Source of the DNA: Crotophaga sulcirostris
Lineage: Eukaryota > Chordata > Aves > Cuculiformes > Crotophagidae
Direction of reading: 5' to 3'
Length of the DNA: 64,000 bases
Assembly: GCA_013397455.1 (NCBI GenBank)
Contig: VYZB01000225.1
Coordinates: 520,176 to 584,175, forward strand
Position 1 is the first letter of the stretch. Each line of letters starts with the position of its first letter. A program made the position numbers and the translations under genes. The notes under the pieces are model-generated. The model was given only the letters and a program-made list of their open reading frames with translations, had not been told where the DNA came from and searched no databases. Shown here in pieces: positions 38,047 through 50,340 of this stretch.

Positions 38047-41000
38047 GTAGGTGAAAGGGAAATTGCAGGGCCTGGATTATTGTCTGGCTTGCACACCTCA
38101 GCTGACAAGTAGTCAGGGTGGCAAGAAGCAGAAGGTGGTTTATTATGAACTAGCATGAGATTTAAGGAATGGGTTGGGGAGCTCTGTCCAACTGCAATGT
38201 TTCAGAATGTTTCAGTGAGGTTTGTCTAGGCCAAACACAACGTGCTTCTGGCTGCTCCACTTCATCAGGTATCTACACACAGTCTGGATGCTATTCCTAA
38301 TGGATTAAGGTTGATCTAACAGTAACAGAAATTTGATTTGCTTTCATGTCTGTACTTTTGGATTCAAAGCACTGTCTTTCCTCTTCCCCAAACAAAGGCA
38401 GATTAATGAAAATAACTGCTAGGTACTAGGTATACAGAGGAGATGGGAATAGTGTTAGCAGCTCTCCTGTCACACCACTGCCCCTAGGAGACACATCCTG
38501 GGGAGTGCCTGCCACCACTCCCAGAGTCTGAGTGCTCCACATCACCACAGGAGTCAAAGGCACTTAATACTTTGCAGGAAGTGTTGATGGCATCAATCTC
38601 TAGGGCAGCTGTGAATTAGAAAAAGGATCATGTGTGTACCTGTCCTTGCTGTTAATTACCTTGCTATTGAATAAAACAGAGCAACATAAAATGGCCTTAG
38701 GAAATATTTAGACTAGCTGGAACATAAGGTTAAAGGTTTCTAATCTGCTTTATGATGGATAGTTCCATTAGTGCCTGGGGTGGGGGAGGGAGCAAGCAGT
38801 TTTTTCTCTTTTTGGTTACTATGTGGCTAGAAAGTTTTCAGACTGGAAACTAACTGCAAACTTCCAGCACCTCCCAATCTGCAGTGCAGTTGCAGTCCCT
38901 CTCCCTCATGTTTGCACAACATTGCAGCAGCCTCTTGGTGCTGTAAGAGCAGAAGTAAGCTTTTCTAGTGAAGCAGGACCATATATTGTCCACCTACATG
39001 TTTTCCTGATAATAAGTGTATGTTGCAGCTGCTTTTTTCTTTATCATCTACGATGTTAAATTATTCGCAACAAATTTCACTCTAAAGACCTCTCGTGTAC
39101 ATTCAAAAAAATAGAATATATTTAAATGAAAGTGAAATCTTGTTTTTAATTTGTACAAGGGTTAGTGCTTCTGCTCCTGAGAGATGTCTTTGAATTGCTG
39201 TGAGAAGGTTACCTTGCACCTTCTAATGTGTACCTTGATCTGACAGTTGGTACCCCTCAAAGCTGCTCTTTCCAGGTAAGTAATTTCAGTGCACAAATAA
39301 CGTGCTATGAAAATATTCCCTTTTTAAAGGCTTTTTTTTAAAAATTCTTAGACAAAAACTTCAGTAGTGAAACAATCTTCCCCATTACACTGAACTTCTT
39401 CAAAGTCCTTGTAGATCTTAAAAAAATAATTCCAAATTTGAAAATACATTAGAAATAACTATGCAAAGAACCAGGACTCTGATTTTGAAATATCTAAGTT
39501 TGAGGGGGGAAGGGTCTACTGAATAATACAAGGCAGCATTTTGCTACTCAGATCTGCTTGAACATTCGCAGTGCAGAATGTCATTCAATTCCTTCCCTCC
39601 TCTACTCTTTCTCCTTTTCCATCAGCAGTTTTTAACTAATAACATACAGATCCCAGTGATTAGAAAGTCTTTCTTGTGAGCAGTATGAAGACACTACCAT
39701 CCTTCACAGTACCTCATGAACATTAGCGGTGATAATATCTATAAAAATGTGTGCATTTTGTTGAATGCTGTCATTTGTTGCAATGCATTTATTGCCATAA
39801 AACACCAATGACATTTTAGTTAAGAACTTAAATTTTTTATAATGCAAAGTAGAATATTTACGAAGGAGCTCATCAGAGACAGAATATTAAAACAAAGCAG
39901 GTGCTTTTGCAGAAACACAAAATATCTAAAAGTAAACATTAAAAAAATCAATTATTCATCATGGTTCTTTTTTATTCCTTTTGAATTGCCTTCCAAAGAT
40001 TTTGTGCCTGACAAAGTCTATGGATCTTAAATATTGTCTTATCACACCATTTAGTCTTCCTGAGGTTGCACATTTGATTAAGAGGAGTTTGTTCGCACCT
40101 TGGTAGTGCTTGTGGAATGGAGCCTTCCTTGAGGATGACTCCTGACTTGATCTGCAGTTTTTCTTTGCCTTCTGCCCTTTATAGAAGAACACGAGTTGAA
40201 ATGCTTTTCTAAAGGCTTTACTCCACAGTTAAACTCTGCGATTTCCTGCCAAATGTTTTCTGAAACAGTAAGACTATGCAGAGGAACTAATCTTTACCTT
40301 CACACTGATGGCAGTGTTATTGTTGCAAAACTTGGTATGCCAGGTAAATATCCTTTGTTTCATTGATCTATCATTCTGTTCCACTGTAATCATCTGCCAA
40401 GTGACTTTATTTTCTCACTCCAAACTCCTAATGGAGCTATTCATGTTTTTTTCCAACAGCTATTGTTACACTCAGTGGGTGAACATGGCTGGCAAAAATC
40501 CCCTTGGTTGCAGTGGAGGCCAGATTCCACATATTGCTGTTTCTCTGTTAATGAGTGGATTTATGTTTTTTCCCTTTTCAGTCTTAACAAACAATTGAAG
40601 GAACTACAGTGGGTGCTTCTCATGCTGTCTGCTGCTTAAACAGAGTGAGGGAATGAATTAAACTGTTTAAAACACATTTGTTCTTTGTGATATAAATTTA
40701 GTGACTTAATCCTAGGTACAAAATGGCAAGTGAGCTCATCTGCCAGCTTTGCCAGTACTGCAGTGCTTTAAGATCATGAGTGCCTCAAATATAGAGGGTT
40801 CCAGTATCTCAAATTGTGGAAATAAGTTTGTTGTATTTCTTAGATTGGAAGCTCAAAACTCTGTATCCGGTGCTGGCTGTAACACCAGTTCTGTCTTCAT
40901 CTCAAGTTAGCAAAGAAACTGGACTATTGGTTAAGATTCTTGCTGTCTTTGGAGAAGAAGAGCACATTCCCCCTTAAATCTTCTGTCCAGGGAAGTTTTT

Positions 41001-42523
41001 ACACTAATGCTATGGATTTTTTCTTTTGCTAAGCTCTCCTTAACTTTCAAATTATAGAAATACTAATCTTTCTTCTTTTTTAGTGCCAAAAAAACTTTAC
41101 TTACTGGAATCCACGGAAAAATGAGTGGCATGACTCAAAACACAGGGCAAAGCTGTGGTTTTGCTGGTGGGTGGACGAGGGAGGAGAAAAATAGCCCCTG
41201 TCAGAGCAGCCACTGCTTGGTTGGAAATAAAATACTGCATGGTTTCACCTGAAGTGTTCCATCTAGCTTCTTTTTAACTATTCATTTTATTCATCTACTT
41301 TAAGTCAGCCAGTAAACCAATGTGGGAAAGTCATATGCCAGTTCAGAATCATTTATCCTATGCATAACATGATCAAAACTCCCTCAGGATGGCATTAACC
41401 TTTGTATTAATTCACGTGATTTCTCAAGCTGTCATATGCTAGGTGTGAAGGGAGTGCCATTGAACATTATTCTTCTCATAGCAGTGTTTTGGTACCAGTA
41501 ATATAGCAAAAATGCTCACTCTAGTATAATAGGTTATAGTTTTATAATTACAGAACGTTACTTTGATTTTTCTTTCATCTTGCCCCTATGTTTTGAAGTT
41601 CAGAAATTATCATACTGAAAAGTATATCCTCCTCTTCCAGCTGTTCTTTTAAATGCAGCTGCACTTTTAATGACCCATTAGCACTTGTTTGACCAGCCTG
41701 AAGAATAGTTTTTCTTGTCCATGACAGTTTGGATCATGTCTTACTAAATAATAAAATAAAGACTGTTGTGCAATGCAAAGTATTGAAGTAATCTCTCTAA
41801 ACCCCAGCAACAAAATATTAGTGTTAGAATAATGCTATGGGGCAAGATGTTTACTAATACGAGTGGGAATAGTGGGCTGCAGTCAGCAGATCATCAGAAT
41901 GTGCCTTTACTAATTCTGCTACTGCTCCTTCACCCCTGTATTTTTAATGCAAAGAGCTTTACTGGTTGCTTGGACCTGTCAAATACTATGTTTAGGGAGT
42001 ACTTTTTCTGTTACAGAAGGCTTGCTTTAGAAATATTGTATGCAGTAGGAGTAAGATATTTATGTGGAGTACGCAACCCTCCCAGCTCTGCATTTACAGT
42101 GTTTTGAGAGCAGTGGTTGTGCTCTAGTGGCAGAAATAGCTATTTCAAATGCCTCAGCACCATGGCATATCATAGAGGTGTGTGTTATAGGATGTGCTGC
42201 TTCTAGCAAGATATGGCAGAATCTAATTAGCCAGGAATTATCTAACATATAAATTGGCTACAGCAACAGATTTACCACTGCTAATCCTAAATACAGTGTC
42301 ACAGATCACTGCAAAGGGCTGCCTTGAATTGACTACCTTCCTTTCAGAGAGCTGTCATTAAGGGGAGTTTCCATTCAAGTCCCTTGTTTGGAGGGTTGGA
42401 ATGTGGCCCCATGGTAACAGGTGAGCAGTTACAAGTTCCTAGAAATCTGTTGCCCTGCTTCTGTAATTGTGTGTGTGTTTGTTTTTTTCTATTTTTTCTC
42501 TATGTTTTTTTTTTTCTTTTCAG

Positions 42524-42619
42524 TCCCCATTGATCTGCTTGTGTTCTTCTAAAACTCAAGAATGTTCGTCGCCCTGCGAATATTTAGTTGCTGTCAGTAG
42601 AGTGTGTTCATCACACTTG
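42524..42619 (+). other. Weak candidate internal exon, 96 bases
   Basis: A very long polypyrimidine tract (about 42482-42520) ends in CAG at 42523, a strong-looking 3' splice site. A donor of the form TTG followed by GTAGGT begins at 42620. The 96 bases between are a multiple of three and open in one frame only. That frame encodes 32 residues with five Cys, including the local words CLC and ECSSPCEY, as an extracellular Cys-rich segment might. I do not recognise the family. The chance of one frame staying open for 32 codons in this base composition is not small, so the splice signals are the main argument. Confidence 0.13.
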
Positions 42620-45039
42620 GTAGGTCTTTTAATGAAAACTATTTAATAAAAAAAAAACAACCAACCCAACCACCCTCACTATTGTGTGTGATTTCTGGCT
42701 TCAGAGGAGCTAATTAAAAATAATAGGGAGGAAACTGCCCAGAAGGGCATAGTTGGAATTAAATCCAAATGAAAATTTCTAGTTTGGCCTTTCTTCTACT
42801 TTCTCCTGAATTTTTGAGCTCTTATTTGAACATTGTGTGATGAAATTTATTTTATAGTATGCCTGAACTAGAAAACAGAATGCAAAGTCATCTGAGTGTA
42901 GGTTAGGTATAGAACTCTTGTGGCTTGTGTATCAGCATAACAGCAACATTTTCAATGTGCTTTTTAAACTATTTCAATACTACTTTTTGAAATTACATAC
43001 TTAAAAAATACAATTTCACAGTAGTTTTTGTATTTTATAACAGCAATCTAAACATTATCTTAGGAAAACTTTCTATTCCTATATCATTAGCAATAACTGT
43101 TCTTGATGATCCTTGTTGAAATTCCCATGTAATTTCACTGTTTGTTGCCATTGTAAACCCTTACATTCCTCAGCATGAAGCACAAACAAATGGTTTGTGG
43201 GCTGAAAAGAAGACAAGGTTCTACCCTTTTTACTTACAGATCTAAGAGTCTATTTCAAATGTTTTATGAGCAGAGTAAACTATATTTAAAAATGCTAGTT
43301 AAAAAAGATGAGAAGTTCCCAGGCTCATAGACAGTATACCACAGGTTATTAATATCTGCTTAATACTTCTTTCAGAAGGGAGAACAGTTTAGACTCCTTT
43401 GCAGTTAAACAAGAAAATTCTTCTGACCAGTGGTAAAATGATTCAACGGGCATTTTGATAAACTCTGGATGAGAAACTTGCATTTGAGGTTGTTATCGTT
43501 GTTGATACAAGCTGTCCAAGTGTTTATGCCACATCCCCATGGAAACCAAAAGATGATGTATATGCAATTTGGTTCTGATGGGTTTGCTGCTACAATGAAT
43601 ACACGTGCTGGCTTAAAAAGGAGAAGAAACATCAAATCATTAGGATTTGAAAGCATGTTACTTAATAGGAATAATCTCGGTGGCTTTTTTATCAGTACAG
43701 CGCAAGGCTACAGAGGGTTTTGCAGTCTATGGCCTTGCCAATGCTTTCTGCTTTGTTCTAATGCTTTGAGTCCTTTCACATTCAAAGATTCAGCAAGGTG
43801 TCCTTAACTCCAAAGCCCTTTCCCTCTGAGAGGTCCCCATACATTGCTGATGCTTTGCTGACTTTGACTGAGTGGAAGTCAGATGGGATTTTCTGAGTCA
43901 TACTTGTGCTTCTGCCTTTCTCACCCTAGAGGAGTGAGCAGCGCTACTTGTCCACCCTGCCTTGCTGGACAGTCCATGCTGTAGCACAGCTCTGTTTTGT
44001 TATAAAGCTGAACTTGGAAAATAACTTTTTTCCATGCATTCAGTTAATGTCAGAATGCCTGTGACCCGCAGGCTCCTGAGGGCTGGATGTAATACACTGT
44101 GTTGTCACTTGTCTGTGGGTAACATAATGCTAAAATGCCTTCTGTGCTCCGAGACAAAACCTGACACTTTTCCCCTTAAGCAGAGTAGGGAAGTAATAAA
44201 GAGTTTAAACTACCAGTTTGTGCATCCTTCATACATCCAGAATGTCAGGCCCTCCATGTAAGAAATGTGAGTAATAAAAAACCCAAACATTGTTACCTAT
44301 AGGTATCCATTAAAAGCCTGTGCTGATAAATCTTCTTGGGTTGCAGTGTAAATTGAATTCCATAGCGTCTTCCTCCATCCCCTCTGTCTGAACGCAGTCA
44401 AACTGGTATCATCTTGCACTGTCTGTATTCAGAAATGCACCAGAATAACTGCCAAGGAGTACCTGGAGCATTCATACTAACTTCAAGATAGTGAGGATTT
44501 TGCTCTTAAATTGTGGTCCAAAGCTAGCTAGCCTAGTGTGAAACTTAGAGTCTGCCTTCCTAGTCCATCCTAGGTGGCAGGCTCTGACCACGTTGTTTAG
44601 GGCCGTGACTGGCAGAGCTGATGGCCCTGAGTGGGGATGATGAGCAGGTGAGCACAGCTTAGGGGCACGGCTGAGCACACTTGCACAGAGGGAGCTCACC
44701 TGTGCCTGCAGTTCTCTAACCTGCTGTGTGGATTGCTCCAGGGGAACCCTTTACTGTGCTGTGGGACAAAGAGAGTTGAGTTCCTAAAATGTTGTACGAT
44801 GGTTCTTCATCAAGTGATGCTGTGTAGTCTGTAGGTGAGTGGTAGAACAGTACGAATTGTCTATTCTAACCACTCTTTCGCATCAGTGGGTGACCACCTT
44901 GTGTCAGTCACAACTGTTGCAAGTCTTTCCCCAAATCTGTGGAAAAATGAGGTTAAATAGTGCCTTGAAATACTCTTGTTGTTTTTCAGAACTATGGGTG
45001 AGCTGGTATTTAAAAACTAAGATTTATTTTTAAATAGCC

Positions 45040-45290
45040 CTGAAGTTCCAAGCAGTGTATTCAGAATGCAAATTAATCAAGGGTCCTGTGGATAAAATAT
45101 TGTGTGATCATGTAATTAAAGCCATGCTTATATACAGTGGGGCCAAATTGAAGTTGCATGGGCAGTTCTAATTCTGGCAACTCTTAATTTTGGAGTGCTT
45201 GGCTTAGCAATAAAATGATGTTTTATTATAGTTCTTGGATGTAATTGAAAATATGCTGGGAGATGAACAAGTGAAGTAGGAATCAACACT
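45040..45290. promoter_or_regulatory. Candidate regulatory element with perfect POU octamer
   Basis: ATGCAAAT, the POU-family (OCT) octamer, occurs at 45066-45073. It runs directly into TAATCA, giving a composite octamer/homeodomain arrangement. A TGTAATTAAA word follows about 40 bases later. The stretch is repeat-free. Enhancer function is inferred from motif clustering alone. Confidence 0.25.
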
Positions 45291-46297
45291 GAAGATAATT
45301 ACAAGCAGATCTTCATTTCATGCAGAGAAGTTAATCTTTCTTTGGGCTCTTGGGCCTGTTTTAACAGGGTAATTAGCCATAGACCCTGTGGCTTTTGACT
45401 CCCAGTTCTAGCTCAAACCTCTGTCCTAATAAATGAGGACACACAGTTATGTGACTGGGAGAAGCTGTTGGAGGCACATGTATTATGCATGGTTGAACCC
45501 GTAGGGAAAGCAGTCTGAGTTCAGCTGGACTCTTGCTTACTTCAGCAAGGACATAAGTCCAACTGGTTTCAATGAAGCGAAGAACCACTAAAGCAATTTA
45601 ATTGATGTGAATGGATGAGTTACATTAGCTCTCATTTTTTCCTTTTTCTTTACATTGTCTTTTCTTTGTGAAAGTATACAGTCATAGCTGAATTCAGCCT
45701 GGCAGAGCTGTAAGCCAAATTAATTTGATTTCTCCTTTAACTTTTTCCACATTTTGTTTTTGGGTCATCATGTTCAGCCCTTCTGTTTCCTTTAGTCTAG
45801 AGAGATGGGCATTGCCAGAGGTGAGTCAGGCTTGAATGCTCTTTTGTTATGAAGCTGGTGCAAATGGTTATTTCTGTCTGTCTCTTCAAAGCAGGTCTTG
45901 TCTTCTAGAAGCAAGCCCTTGATGTTTTTTCACTTGCTCATTTCCTTTGCCCTTTAAGGCTCAAGCACCCTTCCAGTAGAGTCTTCTTCAGAAGATATTT
46001 GGGAGGAGATGAGTTTCTGGCCCCATTGCTGCTGTACAAAGGGAGTTAATGGACTTGAAGCAGCAGGGAAGGGTTCTCATCTCTGGCAATAGTTTGCTGG
46101 CCCATTTCATATGATCAAGTCCAACCCTTTTAAAAACAGAGTGGGGCTAACAATGGGGAGAGATTTGAGTATAGTGGTCCTGGGCTGAACTGTGTGATAG
46201 ATACAGCCTGGGCTGCCAAGCCCTGCAGGGTCATTCTGAAACATCTATCAGCTCCAGAGTACTGGCTTTTTTTGCTTCTTTTTTTGCTTTTATTTAC

Positions 46298-46365
46298 TTT
46301 TTTTTTTTTTAATTTTTCAAGCATACTTACAATAAGAATGGATAAAGATTAGGAAAAAAAAAAAA
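46298..46365. repeat. T13 and A12 tracts facing each other
   Basis: Thirteen T (46298-46310) and twelve A (46354-46365) are separated by 43 bases, with further T-rich sequence upstream from 46266. The pair could fold into an A-T hairpin. No retroposed element is visible between them. Confidence 0.7.
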
Positions 46366-47689
46366 GCTAGGGATACTTTGACATGTATTTCTCCCAGGCA
46401 ACTGGAATGGAAGGCTTTTGCCAAGCTGGAAAGATAAACAGTGAAGCCAAGCTCTGGAAGTTGAAAGGGCAATCTAATAGGGTAGAAAAAATAAACACTG
46501 CTCTCTGCTTCTTATGGAGGTTAACATTTTTTCAGGTTTACACAGCGATTGGTATTTAACACTGGCTGATCCTTTTTGTAAAACTGTTGACATGAGCATG
46601 CGATGTAGAGCTTGCCACTAACGTCAGTAGGACCAGGCCCAAATGACTGTCATTGCTCCATTTTTGCACTGTTTCTTGGAGGGAGGAGGAAGTCAATGTT
46701 AAAAGCCTCCCAATGTGGCTATTGAAGTGAAAATCAAAAGAGCTGCTAGTGCTATGGGAAGATTATTCCCTTTGGCAAAATATGTTTGCATTGAATAATC
46801 TACAATTCAGCCTATTCTGTTTCCAGTTTTCTAGCTGGGCTGTTCATTAACACTTTCCCTTTTCCACCGCATTGTGGCTTAGGCTGCCCTCAGTCCTGCA
46901 GTCCTTCACCCAAAGCAGTGTGATACCAAAAGGTGATCAGCAGAAATACAGAAGCCCATGCATCATCCTCCCCACTCTCTCTCTGGGGAATTTCTTACCC
47001 TTCTATTTCTCAGACGTGTCAAATGTTTTGTTCTGCAAGTAGCACGCTTCAGCACGTTGTTTTTTTTCCTTAAGAAGCTGTCTTGTACAGCTCTATCCTC
47101 TCACTGTAAGACTACAGCAATGCCAGCTAACAGGCACAGTTTGAAGCTGAAGAAATACTAAGCTGCTCGGTTTTTCTTTTGTATGTGCATCTGTGTGCTA
47201 TAAGTGGAGGAGGAAGGAATAAAACTTTACACCGTCTGGAGGTAGCTAAATCTGCTTAATATTGTATGACTGTCTTTGCCATCAATAATTCAGAAAAACT
47301 TGAGTCCAAAATGACAAAAACCACGCTTGGACAGCTGTAGCTGCAGGCAGAACAGAAAGGTTTTCAGCCAATTGTGGACTTGGTGCTTTGTTGACTATAA
47401 AGGTTGAAGAACACCTGAGGTCCCTGCAGTCATTAAAATAAAAGAGCAGAGCAGAATATTGCTACAGAAAAGGAAAAGTATGTTTTAACATTTGCTACAA
47501 TTGTCTTGATAGATGTAAGGGTACTGAATATCTGCTGCAGCACAAGTAATGCTGCCCTGAAATGCCGGATTAATTTAGGAATGTACTGAACATAATTTTA
47601 TCCTGTTTGTGTAACGAGATCACTTAGCCCCTGCTCTCTTTTAATCACTAAATTGGATGCAGAGAGAGGAAGGCAGAACATAGATTTCT

Positions 47690-47990
47690 GTCACCTAGAG
47701 GATGCAGGTATTGATCCATGCGTACACGATGCTGGCAGGAGGATGGAAGGAGCGAGAGCTGTGACGTAATCCCAGCACTGCAGGACTGGTCTCTGTGGTG
47801 CACAGCGATGCTGAGCGGTGCAGCTCATACCTGGGTTTCCCCAACCTTTGCTGGAAGATGAGATCCTATGGCAATGTCTGTCCGAACACGAGTGGACCTC
47901 AACAGTGTTTTGGGAAACTCCTCTCTCCAAACCTTTCAGACCCCTGTCATGGAGGCTTCGAATGAGACTGAAATCACAAACTGGATTAAC
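47690..47990. promoter_or_regulatory. CpG-clustered block with CRE-type site
   Basis: About nine CpG dinucleotides fall within roughly 270 bases here, against very few per equal length in most of the window. The block contains TGACGTAA (47762-47769), a variant cAMP-response element bound by CREB/ATF and C/EBP-ATF dimers. It is not a full CpG island, since G+C is only moderately raised. It could be a small unmethylated regulatory element, a decayed insertion, or chance. Confidence 0.25.
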
Positions 47991-49999
47991 TGGAGTGCAG
48001 GGGAAAGCTTTTTGCTTGTGCTATGTGTTTTTTAAAAAAATGTATTTAAGGTTTGTGGGGTTTATTTATGTTTTTGTTCTTTTCTAAAATGAATTTTAGT
48101 TTTACTTTGACACATCAGAGCTAAAAGATATTTTGAGTGAGAAAAAACCTCTACTATTTCAGCAATTTTAAGTGAATTTAGTCTATTTTCCTGCATGGGA
48201 AATATGTCAAAAGCGACTTTTCTTTTTAAGGAAAAAAACGCTTTACTCCATGTCTGATAACTTTTGGTATGAGGTGCAGTTGTCCTGTTCCTCTTCATAT
48301 TCAGTAGAGATTTTCTTCGATTCTTGTGTTGTTATCAGCAGGATGTACACTTGAATTCTCACTTTTCTTCAAAAAAAGAAGAGAAGATAGTTCAAATGAA
48401 GGAGCAAATGAGTACATTCTAATAGTCAGCAAAATGCCTGTGGATGAATGGAAGGCCATGTCAATCACTTTGCTTTTCACCTGCTACTATTTGGGCCCTC
48501 AAATATTATGAATGTAGTCCAGTGCTCATAGAAATTTATAGATTTCTTTCTAAAACACGTTGGTAACCTTCATATGTTGTCCTTTCTCATATAATGGGAG
48601 TCAGAAATAACTTATTTCTGGTGAGGTTAGCGCACACTATTCCCCTAGCAAGGGAAGGTACTAAAAGCCACTTTGACAATAAGGGTCTGTTGCCTGTATT
48701 CTCAGCACTTGCTCATGTGGCCCATCTTATTCAGTAACATAACTGCCAAGAGCTTGAAAAAACACCATGTGAAACTGAATGAATGCTAAGAAGTGGAGGA
48801 ATTTACAAAAGAGACATTACTAGCTAAGGAGTCATCGTGGTTTTCTGCTAAGAACCTGATCAGGCTTCAGTCCTTATGAAAGTATTTGACTGAGAAACCC
48901 AACCTTCTGAAACTTGGTTGTTGACTGATGCAAATTTAAATTTCATCTGGAGTGGGTTCATGAGCTGGCCCTAAAAATCCTCAAGCTATAAATTCAACAA
49001 TCTCTTCCTTCAGGATTTTTCTGTTCCTAGACTTTCAAATGAACCTAGTGCCTGAGAGCAGAATATTCAGTTCACAGCTCTGGCCTTCATTATCACAAAT
49101 TGTTCTCACAATGCTTCTAGCTGAAGTGAGCAGATCATAAAAGCCTTGTCTCATGAAATTTTCAGCCCAATTTTATCCTGCTACACAGTCTGGAGCAAAA
49201 ATTTTTCTTTTATTGAATTCTATCTGAACTTCATTGATTTTTTTTCTGACTACTAACTTGCAAACCTCCAATGTATAGGTGAGCAATTCTATTAAATTTA
49301 AACATCAATGAAATTACACAGGTGAATAACTCTAAAAGATCAGTACCTTTAAAGTGTGCAGATAAAATTCTGATCGTCTCTCAGAGCTCTGTTTGAACTC
49401 AGTGATGCTTCTGAGAGCAAAAGGTGAAATCTTAGACATGATTGTCATTTTGATGCTATGTATTGTCTGACTTATTCCAGTAACTTCATAGAGAGCCCAT
49501 AGAAATAATTGGATCAATTCTTGGGTGAGTAGGGCCTGAGAACCCAGGTTCTCACTTTACTTCAGGCTGAGAGTGAGTTCAAATTGTTCTCCTCCATCTA
49601 GGGTCTGGCCCAAGTCCTGTGAAATCCCTTGGACTTCAAAGATGTGGTGTTGGTGAAAAGGTGAGGATTTTGTCAGGGTATCATCCAACGTACCCTGAAG
49701 CCAGCTACTGTCTTTGCAACTGGGCTTTGAAGGGTTTTTATGTTAGCTTAAGAAGTAATAAATTAAAAACTCAAATTATGAAAACTTACTCTTTAATATA
49801 CTGTAGATTGTGGCCTTTACTACTGTTGACATACTGCTAGCTTTTAAGTAAATCTCTGTTATGCAAGTAGTTAATGCAAACAGCTAGTTTACTGTGAAAT
49901 ATTTTCCTTTAAGCAACATGGCTAAGGATATAAGTAGTATATTTCCTTTAATGTGTTGTAGCTGCATTATATATTTCACATATTTTAATGTAATTATAG

Positions 50000-50340
50000 G
50001 TACAAATTGTTCACATTTGGTCTTATGAAGCCCTGGAAACTTATGTCTCATGAGTCAGCATGTAATTTCCTTCTGCGCAAATTGCAGAATTATGCATTGA
50101 AGCTAAGTACATTGAATAATGGTAATTTGCAATTGAATTCCTATGGATTTACATATTACAATCACATTAATGCCAAAGGAATCCACAATATTGTCAAATA
50201 GGTTAATAATGGTTACTGTTAGCACAGAGAATACCAGTGGAATTAATAATGATTAACCACTTACTTTAAATGTATGCAAAATTATGCACCTACCTTGAAA
50301 TTATGAAAATTAACAGAAGTGTCATGGAAAGTAAAGGCTA
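50000..50340. promoter_or_regulatory. Candidate regulatory element with AP-1/MARE and POU-type motifs
   Basis: TGAGTCAGCA (50051-50060) contains a perfect AP-1 site (TGAGTCA) overlapping an antioxidant/Maf-type half-site (TGAGTCAGC). Downstream lie AATTAATAATGATTAA (50241-50256) and ATGCAAAATTATGCA (50274-50288), an imperfect double octamer-like arrangement. No repeat signature is visible. This is one of the more motif-dense parts of the window, but activity is inference. Confidence 0.28.

Larger units (their letters stand above)
36800..47680. other. Non-coding stretch, no gene recognised
   Basis: No recognisable gene. Two short segments flanked by plausible splice signals are listed separately (37966-38046 and 42524-42619). 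Simple sequence includes T14 at 37288-37301, a doubled 13-base AT-rich unit at 37896-37921 and a T13/A12 pair at 46298-46365. An octamer-containing AT-rich stretch lies near 45040-45290. Everything else is unassigned. Confidence 0.6.

Noticed and set aside
40441..40640. Plus-strand frame of about 59 codons directly after an acceptor-like TTTTTTTCCAACAG
   Set aside because: The same frame is already open well upstream of the acceptor, so the coincidence is uninformative, and no donor or family similarity supports it.
46113..46126. GATCAAGTCCAACC, a word common in avian CR1 ends
   Set aside because: The flanking sequence does not continue into CR1 on either side, so a 14-base match alone is insufficient.
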